From Salinicola rhizosphaerae (GTDB lineage Bacteria > Pseudomonadota > Gammaproteobacteria > Pseudomonadales > Halomonadaceae): a DNA stretch of 64,000 bases. A program made the translations under genes and the position numbers. Under the pieces are notes generated by a model that saw only the letters and a list, made by a program, of their open reading frames with translations, was not told where the DNA came from and searched no databases. Where the stretch lies: NCBI RefSeq assembly GCF_014652715.1, contig NZ_BMZI01000001.1:296801-360800 (forward strand). The letters are read 5' to 3'. Positions 1 through 7,833 of this stretch are shown piece after piece. Within the stretch, counting starts at the first letter, position 1; every line of letters starts with the position of its first letter.

Positions 1-1
1 A

Positions 2-2161
2 CGCGTCGTGGAGGCGGGCATCTTGCCCGCTGACGCCCTATTCGCGAATAGCGGATTTCTACTCGCTAGTGACGGTCTGCTCGGCGAAGATGACCCCGGC
101 ATCTCCCTGCATGGCGTCGACCTGACGCGGGACGCCGAGGGCCGCTGGCACGTGCTGGCGGACCATCTGCAGGCGCCTTCCGGCATGGGGTTTGCGCTCG
201 AAAATCGCATCGTGATGGCGCGGGCACTGCCGGACCTCTATCGCAACGCTCCGTTGAAACGTCTGGCCGGGTTCCTCTCGCGCCAGCATCACTCGCTGGC
301 GGCGCTGTCGCGGCTCAATCTCGATCAGCCGACGGTGGCTCTCTTGGCGCCTGGGCCGGATCATGAAAGTTACTTCGAGCACGCCTATCTCGCCAATTAT
401 CTGAACCTGGCGCTCGTCGAGGGCGGCGATCTGGTGGTCCGTGACGCCCGCGTCTGGATGCGTACCCTGGGCGGACTCAAGCCCGTCGACGTGCTGTTGC
501 GCCAGATTGGCGACGCCTGGAGCGACCCCCTGGAGCTGCGCGGTGACTCCCTGATCGGCGTTCCCGGACTAATGGAAGCCATTCGCGCCGGTGGTGTCGG
601 TATCTCCAATCCGCCCGGCGTCGGGGCGCTGGAACACCCGCTGGTAGCGGCTCACTTGCCGCAGCTCAGCGAGCATCTGCTGGGCGAGCCGCTGTTGATG
701 CACGGCGGCGAGCGTCACTGGTGCGGCCGAGGCGAGGGGCTGGCGTGGGCGCTCGCCGAGTTCGATGCGCTGCACTTCGAGCACGTCGATGGCCGCGCAC
801 CGCTCGTGCCTTCGACGCTAGATGCGCCTGCGCGAGAGGCGTTGCGGCACGCGCTGGTGGCCGAGCCAGCGAGCTATGTGGCCTCTCGCCCGATTCGCGG
901 GGCGACCGCGCCATTTCTGACGCCCGACTGCGAGTCGTTGATTCCCTCGACCTTCAATCTGCGCTGCTTTACCCAGGCAAGCTTCGATGACGGGCTCCAG
1001 TTCACCGGCTTCGAAGCCATGCCGGGCGGGTTGGCCTGGCAAGGAGAGCCGGGCCTTGCGATGCAGGCGAGCCAGTGCGTCAAGGATCTCTGGGTCAAGG
1101 CGGAGTCACCGCAGCCCCATGTCAGCCGCCTGCGGCGTTCACATCAGCCGCTGGTGGTGACCCGCGATGGCATGGATCTGCCCAGTCGCGTCGCTGACAG
1201 CCTGCTCTGGCTGGGTCGCTACGGTGAGCGTCTCGACGGACGCTCGCGGCTACTGCGCGAAGCGCTCTATCGCCTGCTGGATCAGGATCAGGAGGGCATG
1301 GCCGACGCCACGCTCGACGATCTCCTGCATCTGCTCGAGGTGGACTACGCCGAGGCCGACGCCGCCGAGGAGCGTTTCGTGGCGCATCGTGATCGCCTGA
1401 TGGCGCTGTTCGGCGAGCGTCAGGGTGGGTCGCTGCCCGAGCTGATCTCGCGGATGATCCACAACGGGCGTGCGGTGCGCGATCATCTCGGTGACGATGC
1501 CTGGCGCGTGTTCAATCAGCTGCGTCAGGAAGCGATCCGCATGCCGCAGCTGGAGCCGGTGCATGGGCGGCGGGCGGTCGAGACGCTGATGACCCAGCTG
1601 GCCGCGTTTTTCGGTTTTTGCAACGAGACCATGCCGCACCATTACGGTTGGCGATTCATGGATATCGGGCGCTTTCTCGAACGCGCCATGTCGACGCTCT
1701 CGCTGCTGCGTTATGCGCTGATCGAGTCGACTCACGCCGGCGATGCGCTCTGGGACGTCGTGCTGTCGGTCACCGATAATGCCACGGCCTATCGGCGCCG
1801 CTACCGCAGCGAACTTCACCCGGCTGCCATGCTGGATCTGTTGCTGTTCGATGAAGGCAATCCGCGTTCGATGGGCTATATCTTCAAACGCCTGGAGCGC
1901 CAGATCGATCATCTGCCTCAGCCCAGCGATACGCCGTACCGCAGCAATGAGGCGCGTCTGCTGATCCAGGCGCGCTCGGCGCTGCATCTGGCTGATCTCG
2001 AGACACTCGCGCGGGTCGATGAGGACCCTCTCGCCCGGGAAGCACTGGCGGCACTGCTCGATGGTCTCGCGGCACCGCTGTCGGCGCTGTCGCTGGCGAT
2101 CGAGCACAGTCATTTCAGTCACGTCGAGGCACCACGCCAGCTGATTCCCATGCAGGCCTGA
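2..2161 (+). CDS. Circularly permuted ATP-grasp / alpha-E domain protein (5' end cut by window)
   Basis: The frame is open to the left window edge, so the GTG at 8 is not necessarily the start; a full-length fusion would be longer than the roughly 718 residues visible. The first about 340 residues resemble the C-terminal part of a circularly permuted ATP-grasp domain (DUF404/DUF407 type). From about residue 395 the protein is alpha-helical and opens with an LGRYGER motif typical of the alpha-E domain (DUF403). The family is predicted to ligate amino acids or peptides using ATP; its substrate is unknown. A transglutaminase-fold gene follows after 37 bp, the classic partner of this family, so the two probably form an operon. 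Family assignment is firm; function is inference. Confidence 0.85.
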   Translation, partial: RVVEAGILPADALFANSGFLLASDGLLGEDDPGISLHGVDLTRDAEGRWHVLADHLQAPSGMGFALENRIVMARALPDLYRNAPLKRLAGFLSRQHHSLAALSRLNLDQPTVALLAPGPDHESYFEHAYLANYLNLALVEGGDLVVRDARVWMRTLGGLKPVDVLLRQIGDAWSDPLELRGDSLIGVPGLMEAIRAGGVGISNPPGVGALEHPLVAAHLPQLSEHLLGEPLLMHGGERHWCGRGEGLAWALAEFDALHFEHVDGRAPLVPSTLDAPAREALRHALVAEPASYVASRPIRGATAPFLTPDCESLIPSTFNLRCFTQASFDDGLQFTGFEAMPGGLAWQGEPGLAMQASQCVKDLWVKAESPQPHVSRLRRSHQPLVVTRDGMDLPSRVADSLLWLGRYGERLDGRSRLLREALYRLLDQDQEGMADATLDDLLHLLEVDYAEADAAEERFVAHRDRLMALFGERQGGSLPELISRMIHNGRAVRDHLGDDAWRVFNQLRQEAIRMPQLEPVHGRRAVETLMTQLAAFFGFCNETMPHHYGWRFMDIGRFLERAMSTLSLLRYALIESTHAGDALWDVVLSVTDNATAYRRRYRSELHPAAMLDLLLFDEGNPRSMGYIFKRLERQIDHLPQPSDTPYRSNEARLLIQARSALHLADLETLARVDEDPLAREALAALLDGLAAPLSALSLAIEHSHFSHVEAPRQLIPMQA

Positions 2162-2198
2162 ACGAGCCGGCAAAGGCCGTCAACGCAAGGATCGCGAC

Positions 2199-3092
2199 AT
2201 GCGTTACCGCGTCAGTCATGAGACACGCTACGAATATGCTTCGCCGGTATCGTTGTGCCACAACGAAGCGCGTGTCGCGCCTCGGCAACTACCCTGGCAG
2301 CGGGTGGCGCAGAGCGAGCTTGCGGTGGTGCCCGCGCCCCAGGTGATCCAGTGGCGACAGGATTTCTTCGGCAATGACGTGGCCTACTTTTCCGTCCAGG
2401 AAGTGCACCAGACGCTGACCGTCACGGCGAGCAGTCGTCTGGAAACGTCCGAGCGACCGTTGCCGCCACAGGCCACCAATCTCGACTGGCAGCAGGCCCT
2501 CGGGCACGTCGGTCAGCGTGCTACGCTGCGCCAGTTTCAGCTGGATTCGCCGTTCGTGGGGCGACATTCGGCGCTGCGCCGCTTTGCGGCGCCGAGCTTT
2601 GCCACGGGACGTGGATTGATCGATGCGCTCGATGATCTCAACCTGAGAATCTTCGAGACCTTCGTCTATGATCCCGGATTTACCACGCTCGCCACGCCGG
2701 TTCTCGACGTACTTGAAGCCAGACGCGGCGTCTGTCAGGACTTCGCGCATCTGATGATCGGCTGTCTGCGTTCGATGGGGTTGTCAGCGCGCTATGTCAG
2801 CGGTTATCTCGAAACGCTGCCACCGCCCGGCCAGCCGCGTCTGGTCGGGGCCGACGCGTCCCACGCCTGGGTTGCCGTCCATATCCCGGAGTGGGGTTGG
2901 CTGGAACTCGACCCGACCAATGGTGCCCGCCCCGGGATGCGGCATCTGGTTCTCGCCTGGGGGCGTGACTATGGGGATGTTCCGCCGCTCAAGGGCGTCA
3001 TGAGCGGTGGGGGAACGCATCAACTCGAGGTCGCCGTCGACGTGGAGCCGATCGCCGGCGAGTCGCGCCAAGGCGCGTTGAGCGGTTTCTAG
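2199..3092 (+). CDS. Transglutaminase-like cysteine peptidase family protein
   Basis: This 297-residue cytoplasmic protein has an N-terminal beta-rich domain (about 1-90, transglut_N type) followed by a transglutaminase/protease core. The catalytic triad is visible as Cys179 (in GVCQDF), His222 (in DASHAW) and Asp238 (in LELDP). No signal peptide is seen. The ATG at 2199 is the natural start, 37 bp after the ATP-grasp/alpha-E gene. In many genomes these proteins accompany circularly permuted ATP-grasp enzymes and are thought to cleave or transfer the amide bonds their partner makes. The natural substrate is not known. The gene ends 24 bp before the convergent BenE gene. Confidence 0.88.
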   Translation: MRYRVSHETRYEYASPVSLCHNEARVAPRQLPWQRVAQSELAVVPAPQVIQWRQDFFGNDVAYFSVQEVHQTLTVTASSRLETSERPLPPQATNLDWQQALGHVGQRATLRQFQLDSPFVGRHSALRRFAAPSFATGRGLIDALDDLNLRIFETFVYDPGFTTLATPVLDVLEARRGVCQDFAHLMIGCLRSMGLSARYVSGYLETLPPPGQPRLVGADASHAWVAVHIPEWGWLELDPTNGARPGMRHLVLAWGRDYGDVPPLKGVMSGGGTHQLEVAVDVEPIAGESRQGALSGF

Positions 3093-3116
3093 CGGCCAGT
3101 CTCTGATGGCCAATCG

Positions 3117-4361
3117 TCAGACGGGGAGTTTGCGTCGCTCTCTTGTCCAATGGCCGGCAATGATCAGCGCCAGGACGCCCGCGACGAGTCCCCAGAATGC
3201 CGCGCCAATACCGAAAAGTGTGACCCCGGATGCCGTGGTGAGAAAGGTGATCAGCGCTGCCTCGCGCTGTTCCGGCGCCGCGAGCGCGCCACTGAGGCTG
3301 CCGCCGATGGTGGGTAGCAAAGCGAGCCCGGCGATACCGACGACCAGGGCATGCGGCAGGGCGTCGAACAGGGTGCCGATGGAGCCGCCGAACACGCCCG
3401 CCAGCAGATAGAACCCACCGGCGCAGACGGCGGCCGGATAACGGCGCGCGGGATCCGGATGCACATCCGACCCCATGCAGATTGCCGCCGTGATCGCGGC
3501 GAGGCAGACGGTAAAACCGCCGAAAGGCGCCAGGATCAGCGCCGTGAGCCCGGTCCAGATCATCAATGGCGAGACGGGGGCATCGAGTCCCGCGGCCCGC
3601 AGCGTGGCCACGCCCGGGGCATTCTGAGAAGCCATCGTGACCACGAACAGCGGCAGGCCCACTCCGATCAGACTTGCCAGCGAGAAGGTTGGCCAGACTG
3701 CCTGAGGCTGAGTCATCGACCAGTGGGTGTCGGCAAGCCGTGTTTCGCCACCGCCGATGGCGAGGCCCAGCCCGACGATCAGCACCAGCAGAATGGCGTA
3801 TCGGGGTAGCCAGCGCTTGGCGAACAGGTAGGTGATCAGCATGGCAAGGATGAGCGTGAAATCGCTCTGCAGGGAGGCGAAAGCGTCCAGGCCGAATCGC
3901 AGTAGAACACCCGCGAGCATCGCGGCCGCCAATGACTGGGGGATGAGCTGCATCAGGCGGGCGAACCAGCCGGTCACGCCGCACAGCACGATCAGCGCCG
4001 CGCAGAACATGAAGATCCCGATGGCGTCGCTCAGGGGAGTGCCCGGTAGACTGACCGCCAGCAACGCGGCGCCCGGCGTCGACCACGCCGTCAGGATAGG
4101 CTGTCGGTAGCGCAGCGATAGACCGATCGACGTCACCCCCATGGCCAGTCCCAGCGCCGCTAGCCAGCTACCGATCTGGTCGGCCGTGGCGCCGGCGGCC
4201 TCAGCGGCCTGAAAGATGATGACGGCGGAACTGGTATAGCCGACCAGCACCGCGATGAAGCCCGCCGAGAGATGCGAAGCGCTGAGCGATTTCCAGAACG
4301 ATGGGGGTGTCGGCATGTCGAGTCGGGGCAGTTGGTGAAGGTTACGTGCGTTATAGCGCAC
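3117..4361 (-). CDS. BenE family benzoate/H+ symporter-like membrane transporter
   Basis: The 414-residue protein is almost entirely hydrophobic, with about 12 predicted membrane segments starting near residue 27, and matches the BenE family of proton-coupled aromatic acid importers. No benzoate or catechol catabolic genes lie nearby, so the real substrate cannot be given from context. It is transcribed divergently from an XRE-cupin regulator, an arrangement typical of a transporter controlled by its neighbour. Some downstream in-frame ATGs exist, but the first ATG places a short polar N-terminus ahead of the first membrane segment, as expected. Confidence 0.88.
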   Translation of the reverse strand: MRYNARNLHQLPRLDMPTPPSFWKSLSASHLSAGFIAVLVGYTSSAVIIFQAAEAAGATADQIGSWLAALGLAMGVTSIGLSLRYRQPILTAWSTPGAALLAVSLPGTPLSDAIGIFMFCAALIVLCGVTGWFARLMQLIPQSLAAAMLAGVLLRFGLDAFASLQSDFTLILAMLITYLFAKRWLPRYAILLVLIVGLGLAIGGGETRLADTHWSMTQPQAVWPTFSLASLIGVGLPLFVVTMASQNAPGVATLRAAGLDAPVSPLMIWTGLTALILAPFGGFTVCLAAITAAICMGSDVHPDPARRYPAAVCAGGFYLLAGVFGGSIGTLFDALPHALVVGIAGLALLPTIGGSLSGALAAPEQREAALITFLTTASGVTLFGIGAAFWGLVAGVLALIIAGHWTRERRKLPV

Positions 4362-4609
4362 AAATATCTGCTAGTTCAACGGTCGCGATAACGCACGCCG
4401 TTGCAAAGAATGATCATGGATTGAAGCCAGAGTCTCGATTCAGGCCGGTTCGAGACAGTCAGGGTCAAGATGGACAGGATCGAGATAGCCAGGATCGAGA
4501 TAGATCGAACCGCAAGACAGGGAATCGGAATAGAACGGACGGGGATAACCCGTATGATGGTCGTCGCTCGCCGAGCGAGCCGATATTCATGCCCGACGGA
4601 GAGGCAAGC
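4362..4609. promoter_or_regulatory. Divergent promoter region of the transporter and XRE-cupin genes, with a triple 15-bp repeat
   Basis: This 248-bp gap must hold the promoters of both divergent genes. At 4460-4504 three head-to-tail 15-bp units are present: CAGGGTCAAGATGGA, CAGGATCGAGATAGC and CAGGATCGAGATAGA. The last two differ only at the final base. A spacing of 15 bp is not a whole number of helical turns, so this may be an operator array or simply a tandem duplication. The stretch 4599-4605 (GGAGAGG) is the Shine-Dalgarno sequence that decides the regulator start at 4610. Confidence 0.5.
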
Positions 4610-5179
4610 ATGGAAGAGAACATGGCCTCGATCGGTCGCCATCTGAAACGTCTGCGCGGGGAGCGCGGCTGGAGCTTGGATCGTACCGCCAAAGCGACCG
4701 GTGTCAGCAAGGCGATGCTGGGACAGATCGAGCGTGGCGAGTCGATGCCGACCGTGGCGACGCTATGGCGAATCGCCAGCGGCATCCAGGCGCCACTCTC
4801 GCACTTTCTCTCGCCCATCGTCGGCGAAACGCGATCGGCACCCGCGGCATGGCATCGCGATGTTTCAGGGATGGTGATCCAACCCCTGTTTGCTTTCGAC
4901 CCGGCGCTGGGATTCGAGATGTACCTGATCGAACTGGCGGCGGCGGGGGCTAGCGAGTCCACGCCGCACGCCGCGGGCGTCATCGAGCATGTCGTGGTGA
5001 TCGCCGGCGAACTCGAGTTGACCGTCGATGACAGGCGGTACTGTCTCGGGGCCGGCGAAGCGATGCGCTTTCCGGCCGATCAGCCCCATGGCTACCGCAA
5101 TCTCACGTCGCACCCGGTGAGATTTCACGATCTGATCCACTACCCGCTGCACACTCATCCGGCAGCGCCGGCATCGTAA
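4610..5179 (+). CDS. XRE family transcriptional regulator with C-terminal cupin domain
   Basis: The protein (189 residues from the chosen start) has an N-terminal helix-turn-helix of the lambda-repressor/XRE type (about residues 8-62, including GVSKAMLGQIERGESMPTVA) and a C-terminal cupin barrel (about 105-180, with GAGEAMRFPADQPHGY). Such proteins sense a small molecule through the cupin and often repress a neighbouring catabolic or transport gene. The frame is open upstream to 4301, but that part is repeat-derived. The ATG at 4610 has GGAGAGG five bases upstream. It probably regulates the divergent BenE transporter. Its last 77 bp overlap the convergent amidase gene. Confidence 0.85.
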   Translation: MEENMASIGRHLKRLRGERGWSLDRTAKATGVSKAMLGQIERGESMPTVATLWRIASGIQAPLSHFLSPIVGETRSAPAAWHRDVSGMVIQPLFAFDPALGFEMYLIELAAAGASESTPHAAGVIEHVVVIAGELELTVDDRRYCLGAGEAMRFPADQPHGYRNLTSHPVRFHDLIHYPLHTHPAAPAS

Positions 5180-6032
5180 GGGCATCAGGGCGATAGCGTT
5201 TCAACAGCGCCCACAGAATGCTTTGGGTCTCGACATCCGGATTGCCGGCGGTATTGGCGGGTCGAAAGTGCATCTGAAAGGCGCGCGTGACATCGCGTGT
5301 CATCGGGTCGAGTTCGCCACTGACCTCGAGCGCGTAGCCGTACGTGGAGAGCGCCGCCTGATAGGCATCGATCGATGGCGGACAGCGGACAAACCGGCGC
5401 TGATAACGGGCGACGTCCGCCGCATGCGGCCAGGCGCCGACACCGGCGAGGTAGAGACGATGCCACGGGAACCGAGGGCCGGGATCGATCTTGCGTGAGG
5501 GGGCGATATCCGAGTGCCCGAGGACGGCCGGCGGGGGCAGGTCGTAGCGGGTGACGATATCTTTCGCGAGCGCGATGACGGCGCGGATCTGTGCATCGGG
5601 ATAGGACTGCCAGCTAGCGACCCCGTGCTGGTGCTGTGGCCCGCGATTGACGATCTCCACGCCGATGGAGGTGTCGTTGATCTGCGTGCGGTCCTGCCAC
5701 GCACTGACGCCGGCGTGCCAGGCGCGACGATCCTCGTCGACCAGCTGCATGACGTGGATGTGACCGTCGTCGGAGAGCTCGCGGGGCACCAGGTAATGCG
5801 CACTGACGTCAGGCCCCATCAGGGTCTTCAGCGCACGCGGGGCATCCGAGTCGGTGTAGTGCAGCACCAGATAGCGAATTCGCTGATTGAAAGCGCTGGA
5901 ATGATGGCTCGAATCGACCCGATAACCGGCACGCTGTTCCAGGGAATGACTGGCGCAGCCAGCCATCAGCCCCCAGACGCAGAAAGCGAGCCAGTATCGG
6001 CAACGGGTCGAGAGAGAGTGGTTCGGCGTCAT
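5103..6032 (-). CDS. amiD: N-acetylmuramoyl-L-alanine amidase lipoprotein (AmiD-like)
   Basis: A lipoprotein signal with lipobox LMAGC (Cys26) leads into an amidase_2 zinc domain (about residues 50-190). Zinc-binding and catalytic residues are visible: His58 in LVLHYT, His173 in LGHSDIAP and Asp183. A peptidoglycan-binding-like helical region follows (about 210-285). E. coli AmiD is an outer-membrane lipoprotein that removes stem peptides from cell-wall fragments during recycling, and the architecture here is the same. The stop codon at 5103-5105 lies inside the convergent XRE-cupin gene, giving a 77-bp tail-to-tail coding overlap. The symbol is given by family resemblance. Confidence 0.85.
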   Translation of the reverse strand: MTPNHSLSTRCRYWLAFCVWGLMAGCASHSLEQRAGYRVDSSHHSSAFNQRIRYLVLHYTDSDAPRALKTLMGPDVSAHYLVPRELSDDGHIHVMQLVDEDRRAWHAGVSAWQDRTQINDTSIGVEIVNRGPQHQHGVASWQSYPDAQIRAVIALAKDIVTRYDLPPPAVLGHSDIAPSRKIDPGPRFPWHRLYLAGVGAWPHAADVARYQRRFVRCPPSIDAYQAALSTYGYALEVSGELDPMTRDVTRAFQMHFRPANTAGNPDVETQSILWALLKRYRPDALTMPALPDECAAGSGSDREISPGAT

Positions 6033-6068
6033 GAATGCCTCTGGGCGGGGCTTGTCGGATTGGGCGGA

Positions 6069-6812
6069 TCAGAGTCTGGTCAAGAGGTAGCGCGTGGCGA
6101 GTCCGAGCGTCAAGGTCAGCGAAAAACTGAGCATGGTGCCGAGCAGCACGTATTCGGTCAGCTTGCGGTCGCGGTCTTCGTAAAGATCGCCAAAGCGCAG
6201 TACCGACTTGGCGGTCAGCAAAAAACCGATGGCGGCCATCTGGTGGCTGAGCACGAACGTCAGAATCAGAAAGCGTTCGAGCATGCCGATTCGTGCACCG
6301 GCGTCAGCCAGCGTGCCCCGAGTGTCCACGCCCTGGCTCCAGCGCCGCATGATCAGGGCGATCAATACCGATGCGGGCTTCATGGCGACGAGGTAGGCAA
6401 GCAACAGCAGTAGCGTGTCAGGCTGCCACAGCAGCGACCAGTCGATATCGACCTGTGGCAGCGGTGCCTGCAGTTCGGTCCAGAGCCATACCACGATCAG
6501 CAGGTGCAGGCCCTGATCGAGAACGAAGTAGCGGATCGGGCGTGCCGTGGTGTAGCTCTTGGCGACGTCGATCAGCCAGTGGCTGATGCCGATCGCTGCC
6601 ATTGTGAGCAGGGCCGGCATCCAGTCGACATCGAAAAAGCGCAGTGCGGCAAGATTCAACGCCATGTGAATGGCGACGTGGGCGTAGAGCGACGGCGCGC
6701 GAAAGTGTCGTTCGCGCTTCTGGGCGGCCCAGCTATTGCTCTGCAGCAGGAAATCGCCGATCACGTGCGCCAGCAAGAGAGACAGGAGCAGGGAAAGGGC
6801 TTCATCGCTCAT
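6069..6812 (-). CDS. DUF3307 family multipass membrane protein
   Basis: About seven hydrophobic segments are seen in 247 residues. Polar residues recur inside them in the motifs HVIGDFLLQ, HWLIDVAK and DQGLH, which are characteristic of DUF3307 and suggest a buried metal or active site (inference). The function of the family is unknown. The preferred start is the ATG at 6812, nine bases after GGAGG; upstream ATGs at 6818 and 6836 sit too close to or before that site. The start overlaps the end of the SatD-family gene, so the two are translationally coupled and probably work together. Confidence 0.82.
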   Translation of the reverse strand: MSDEALSLLLSLLLAHVIGDFLLQSNSWAAQKRERHFRAPSLYAHVAIHMALNLAALRFFDVDWMPALLTMAAIGISHWLIDVAKSYTTARPIRYFVLDQGLHLLIVVWLWTELQAPLPQVDIDWSLLWQPDTLLLLLAYLVAMKPASVLIALIMRRWSQGVDTRGTLADAGARIGMLERFLILTFVLSHQMAAIGFLLTAKSVLRFGDLYEDRDRKLTEYVLLGTMLSFSLTLTLGLATRYLLTRL

Positions 6813-7455
6813 CGGCATGTGCCTCCGATGCCCCAACCAGGGCCTCGCGTGCGTAGCGCATGTACTCCTGGATCAGGCTCCATCGAGCGGCCGTCAGGCG
6901 ACGGTTCACCGTTGGCTGGGTGCGCCCGATCTGCCTGGCCAGCTCGCGCTGCGAAAGGGAGGTGGTCAGGTTCCACCGGATGACCTCGGCGGCGTTGTGG
7001 CTCCAGTGGCTGATGATGTCATCGGCAAAGCGAGTCAGCAGATCGAGATCGTCTCGAGGGGGCTGTAGAAAGAGCCCCAGTCGCTGATCGCTCTGGCCGA
7101 GTTGATCGAGCCCTTGACCGGAGCGTACGAAGGGTTCGCCGTCGGCATCGATAAACGCGTCCTGGCTGGGCATATCGCCCTTGCCGATGCCGATCGCAAT
7201 CCGCGCATCCCAGGTCTGCTGTTTGCCAGGGGAGTGCTCGATCAGGCTGGCGCGCATGATCACGGCCGCACGAATCGCTTCGGCGGGATCGGGCAGGGCC
7301 AACTGAAAAGCATCACCGCGAAACCGTATACCGACGGCCGCGCACTGCGAATGCAGCAGGGCAAGCCCGGCGTCGATGGCGCGCCTCAATCGCGGCTTGT
7401 CCGAAATCTCCCGTGAGGCGACGACGTCGCCGCTGAGTACACCGATGATAGGCAC
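6802..7455 (-). CDS. SatD family protein: cyclase-like domain plus helix-turn-helix
   Basis: The 217-residue protein belongs to the SatD family. Residues about 4-120 read like a diverged class III nucleotide-cyclase fold: ISGD-like GVLSGDVVAS (Asp10), the hairpin RGDAFQLALPDPAEAIRAA (Asp48) and RIAIGIGKGD (85-94). The catalytic Asn/Arg positions of true cyclases do not appear to be kept. Residues about 165-200 form a helix-turn-helix (SQRELARQIGRTQPTVNRR). It starts at a GTG with GGAG seven bases upstream. It overlaps the DUF3307 gene, a recurrent pairing. A DNA-binding sensor role is likely, but unproven. The cyclase resemblance is my own reading. Confidence 0.8.
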   Translation of the reverse strand: MPIIGVLSGDVVASREISDKPRLRRAIDAGLALLHSQCAAVGIRFRGDAFQLALPDPAEAIRAAVIMRASLIEHSPGKQQTWDARIAIGIGKGDMPSQDAFIDADGEPFVRSGQGLDQLGQSDQRLGLFLQPPRDDLDLLTRFADDIISHWSHNAAEVIRWNLTTSLSQRELARQIGRTQPTVNRRLTAARWSLIQEYMRYAREALVGASEAHADER

Positions 7456-7833
7456 GACGAATCTCCATCGATCGAGTTCAGTGCTTTCGTCAGAATATAG
7501 ATAAAAAAAGCTATAATTTAAATTATGCGTAAAAAAAGCTATCGAAATTGGTGTGCATGAGCCTACAGCGCTGTCGTTACGCTAGCTCAAATACTGTGTA
7601 TATATCCAGTATTTTTTCGTAAGCCAAGGAAGTAAATCAGGGTGTATTGATTCGCAGGGGAGCGGCCGCGTGGGGCTTTTTTAGCGCTCGGCACCGGGCT
7701 TCGTTCGTCGGCCGGGACGTGGGTGGCGTAAGACGCGACGAGAGAAGAAACGCGGTGGAACGACAAGCCATCGACCACGGCGGAGATAGAGCAGTCGATA
7801 AAAAGAACGGCAGATAAAATAGATCGGCGGATA
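7456..7833. promoter_or_regulatory. SatD promoter region with two 13-bp direct repeats flanking a 14-bp palindrome
   Basis: The 378-bp stretch contains no convincing gene. The part next to satD is strongly AT-rich. It carries the identical 13-mers TAAAAAAAGCTAT at 7502-7514 and 7530-7542, with the perfect palindrome ATAATTTAAATTAT (7513-7526) between them. This layout is typical of an operator over a promoter, and it lies 47-87 bp upstream of the satD GTG. The remainder (about 7560-7833) shows nothing I can name; a 63-codon frame at 7587-7778 has no support. Confidence 0.55.
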
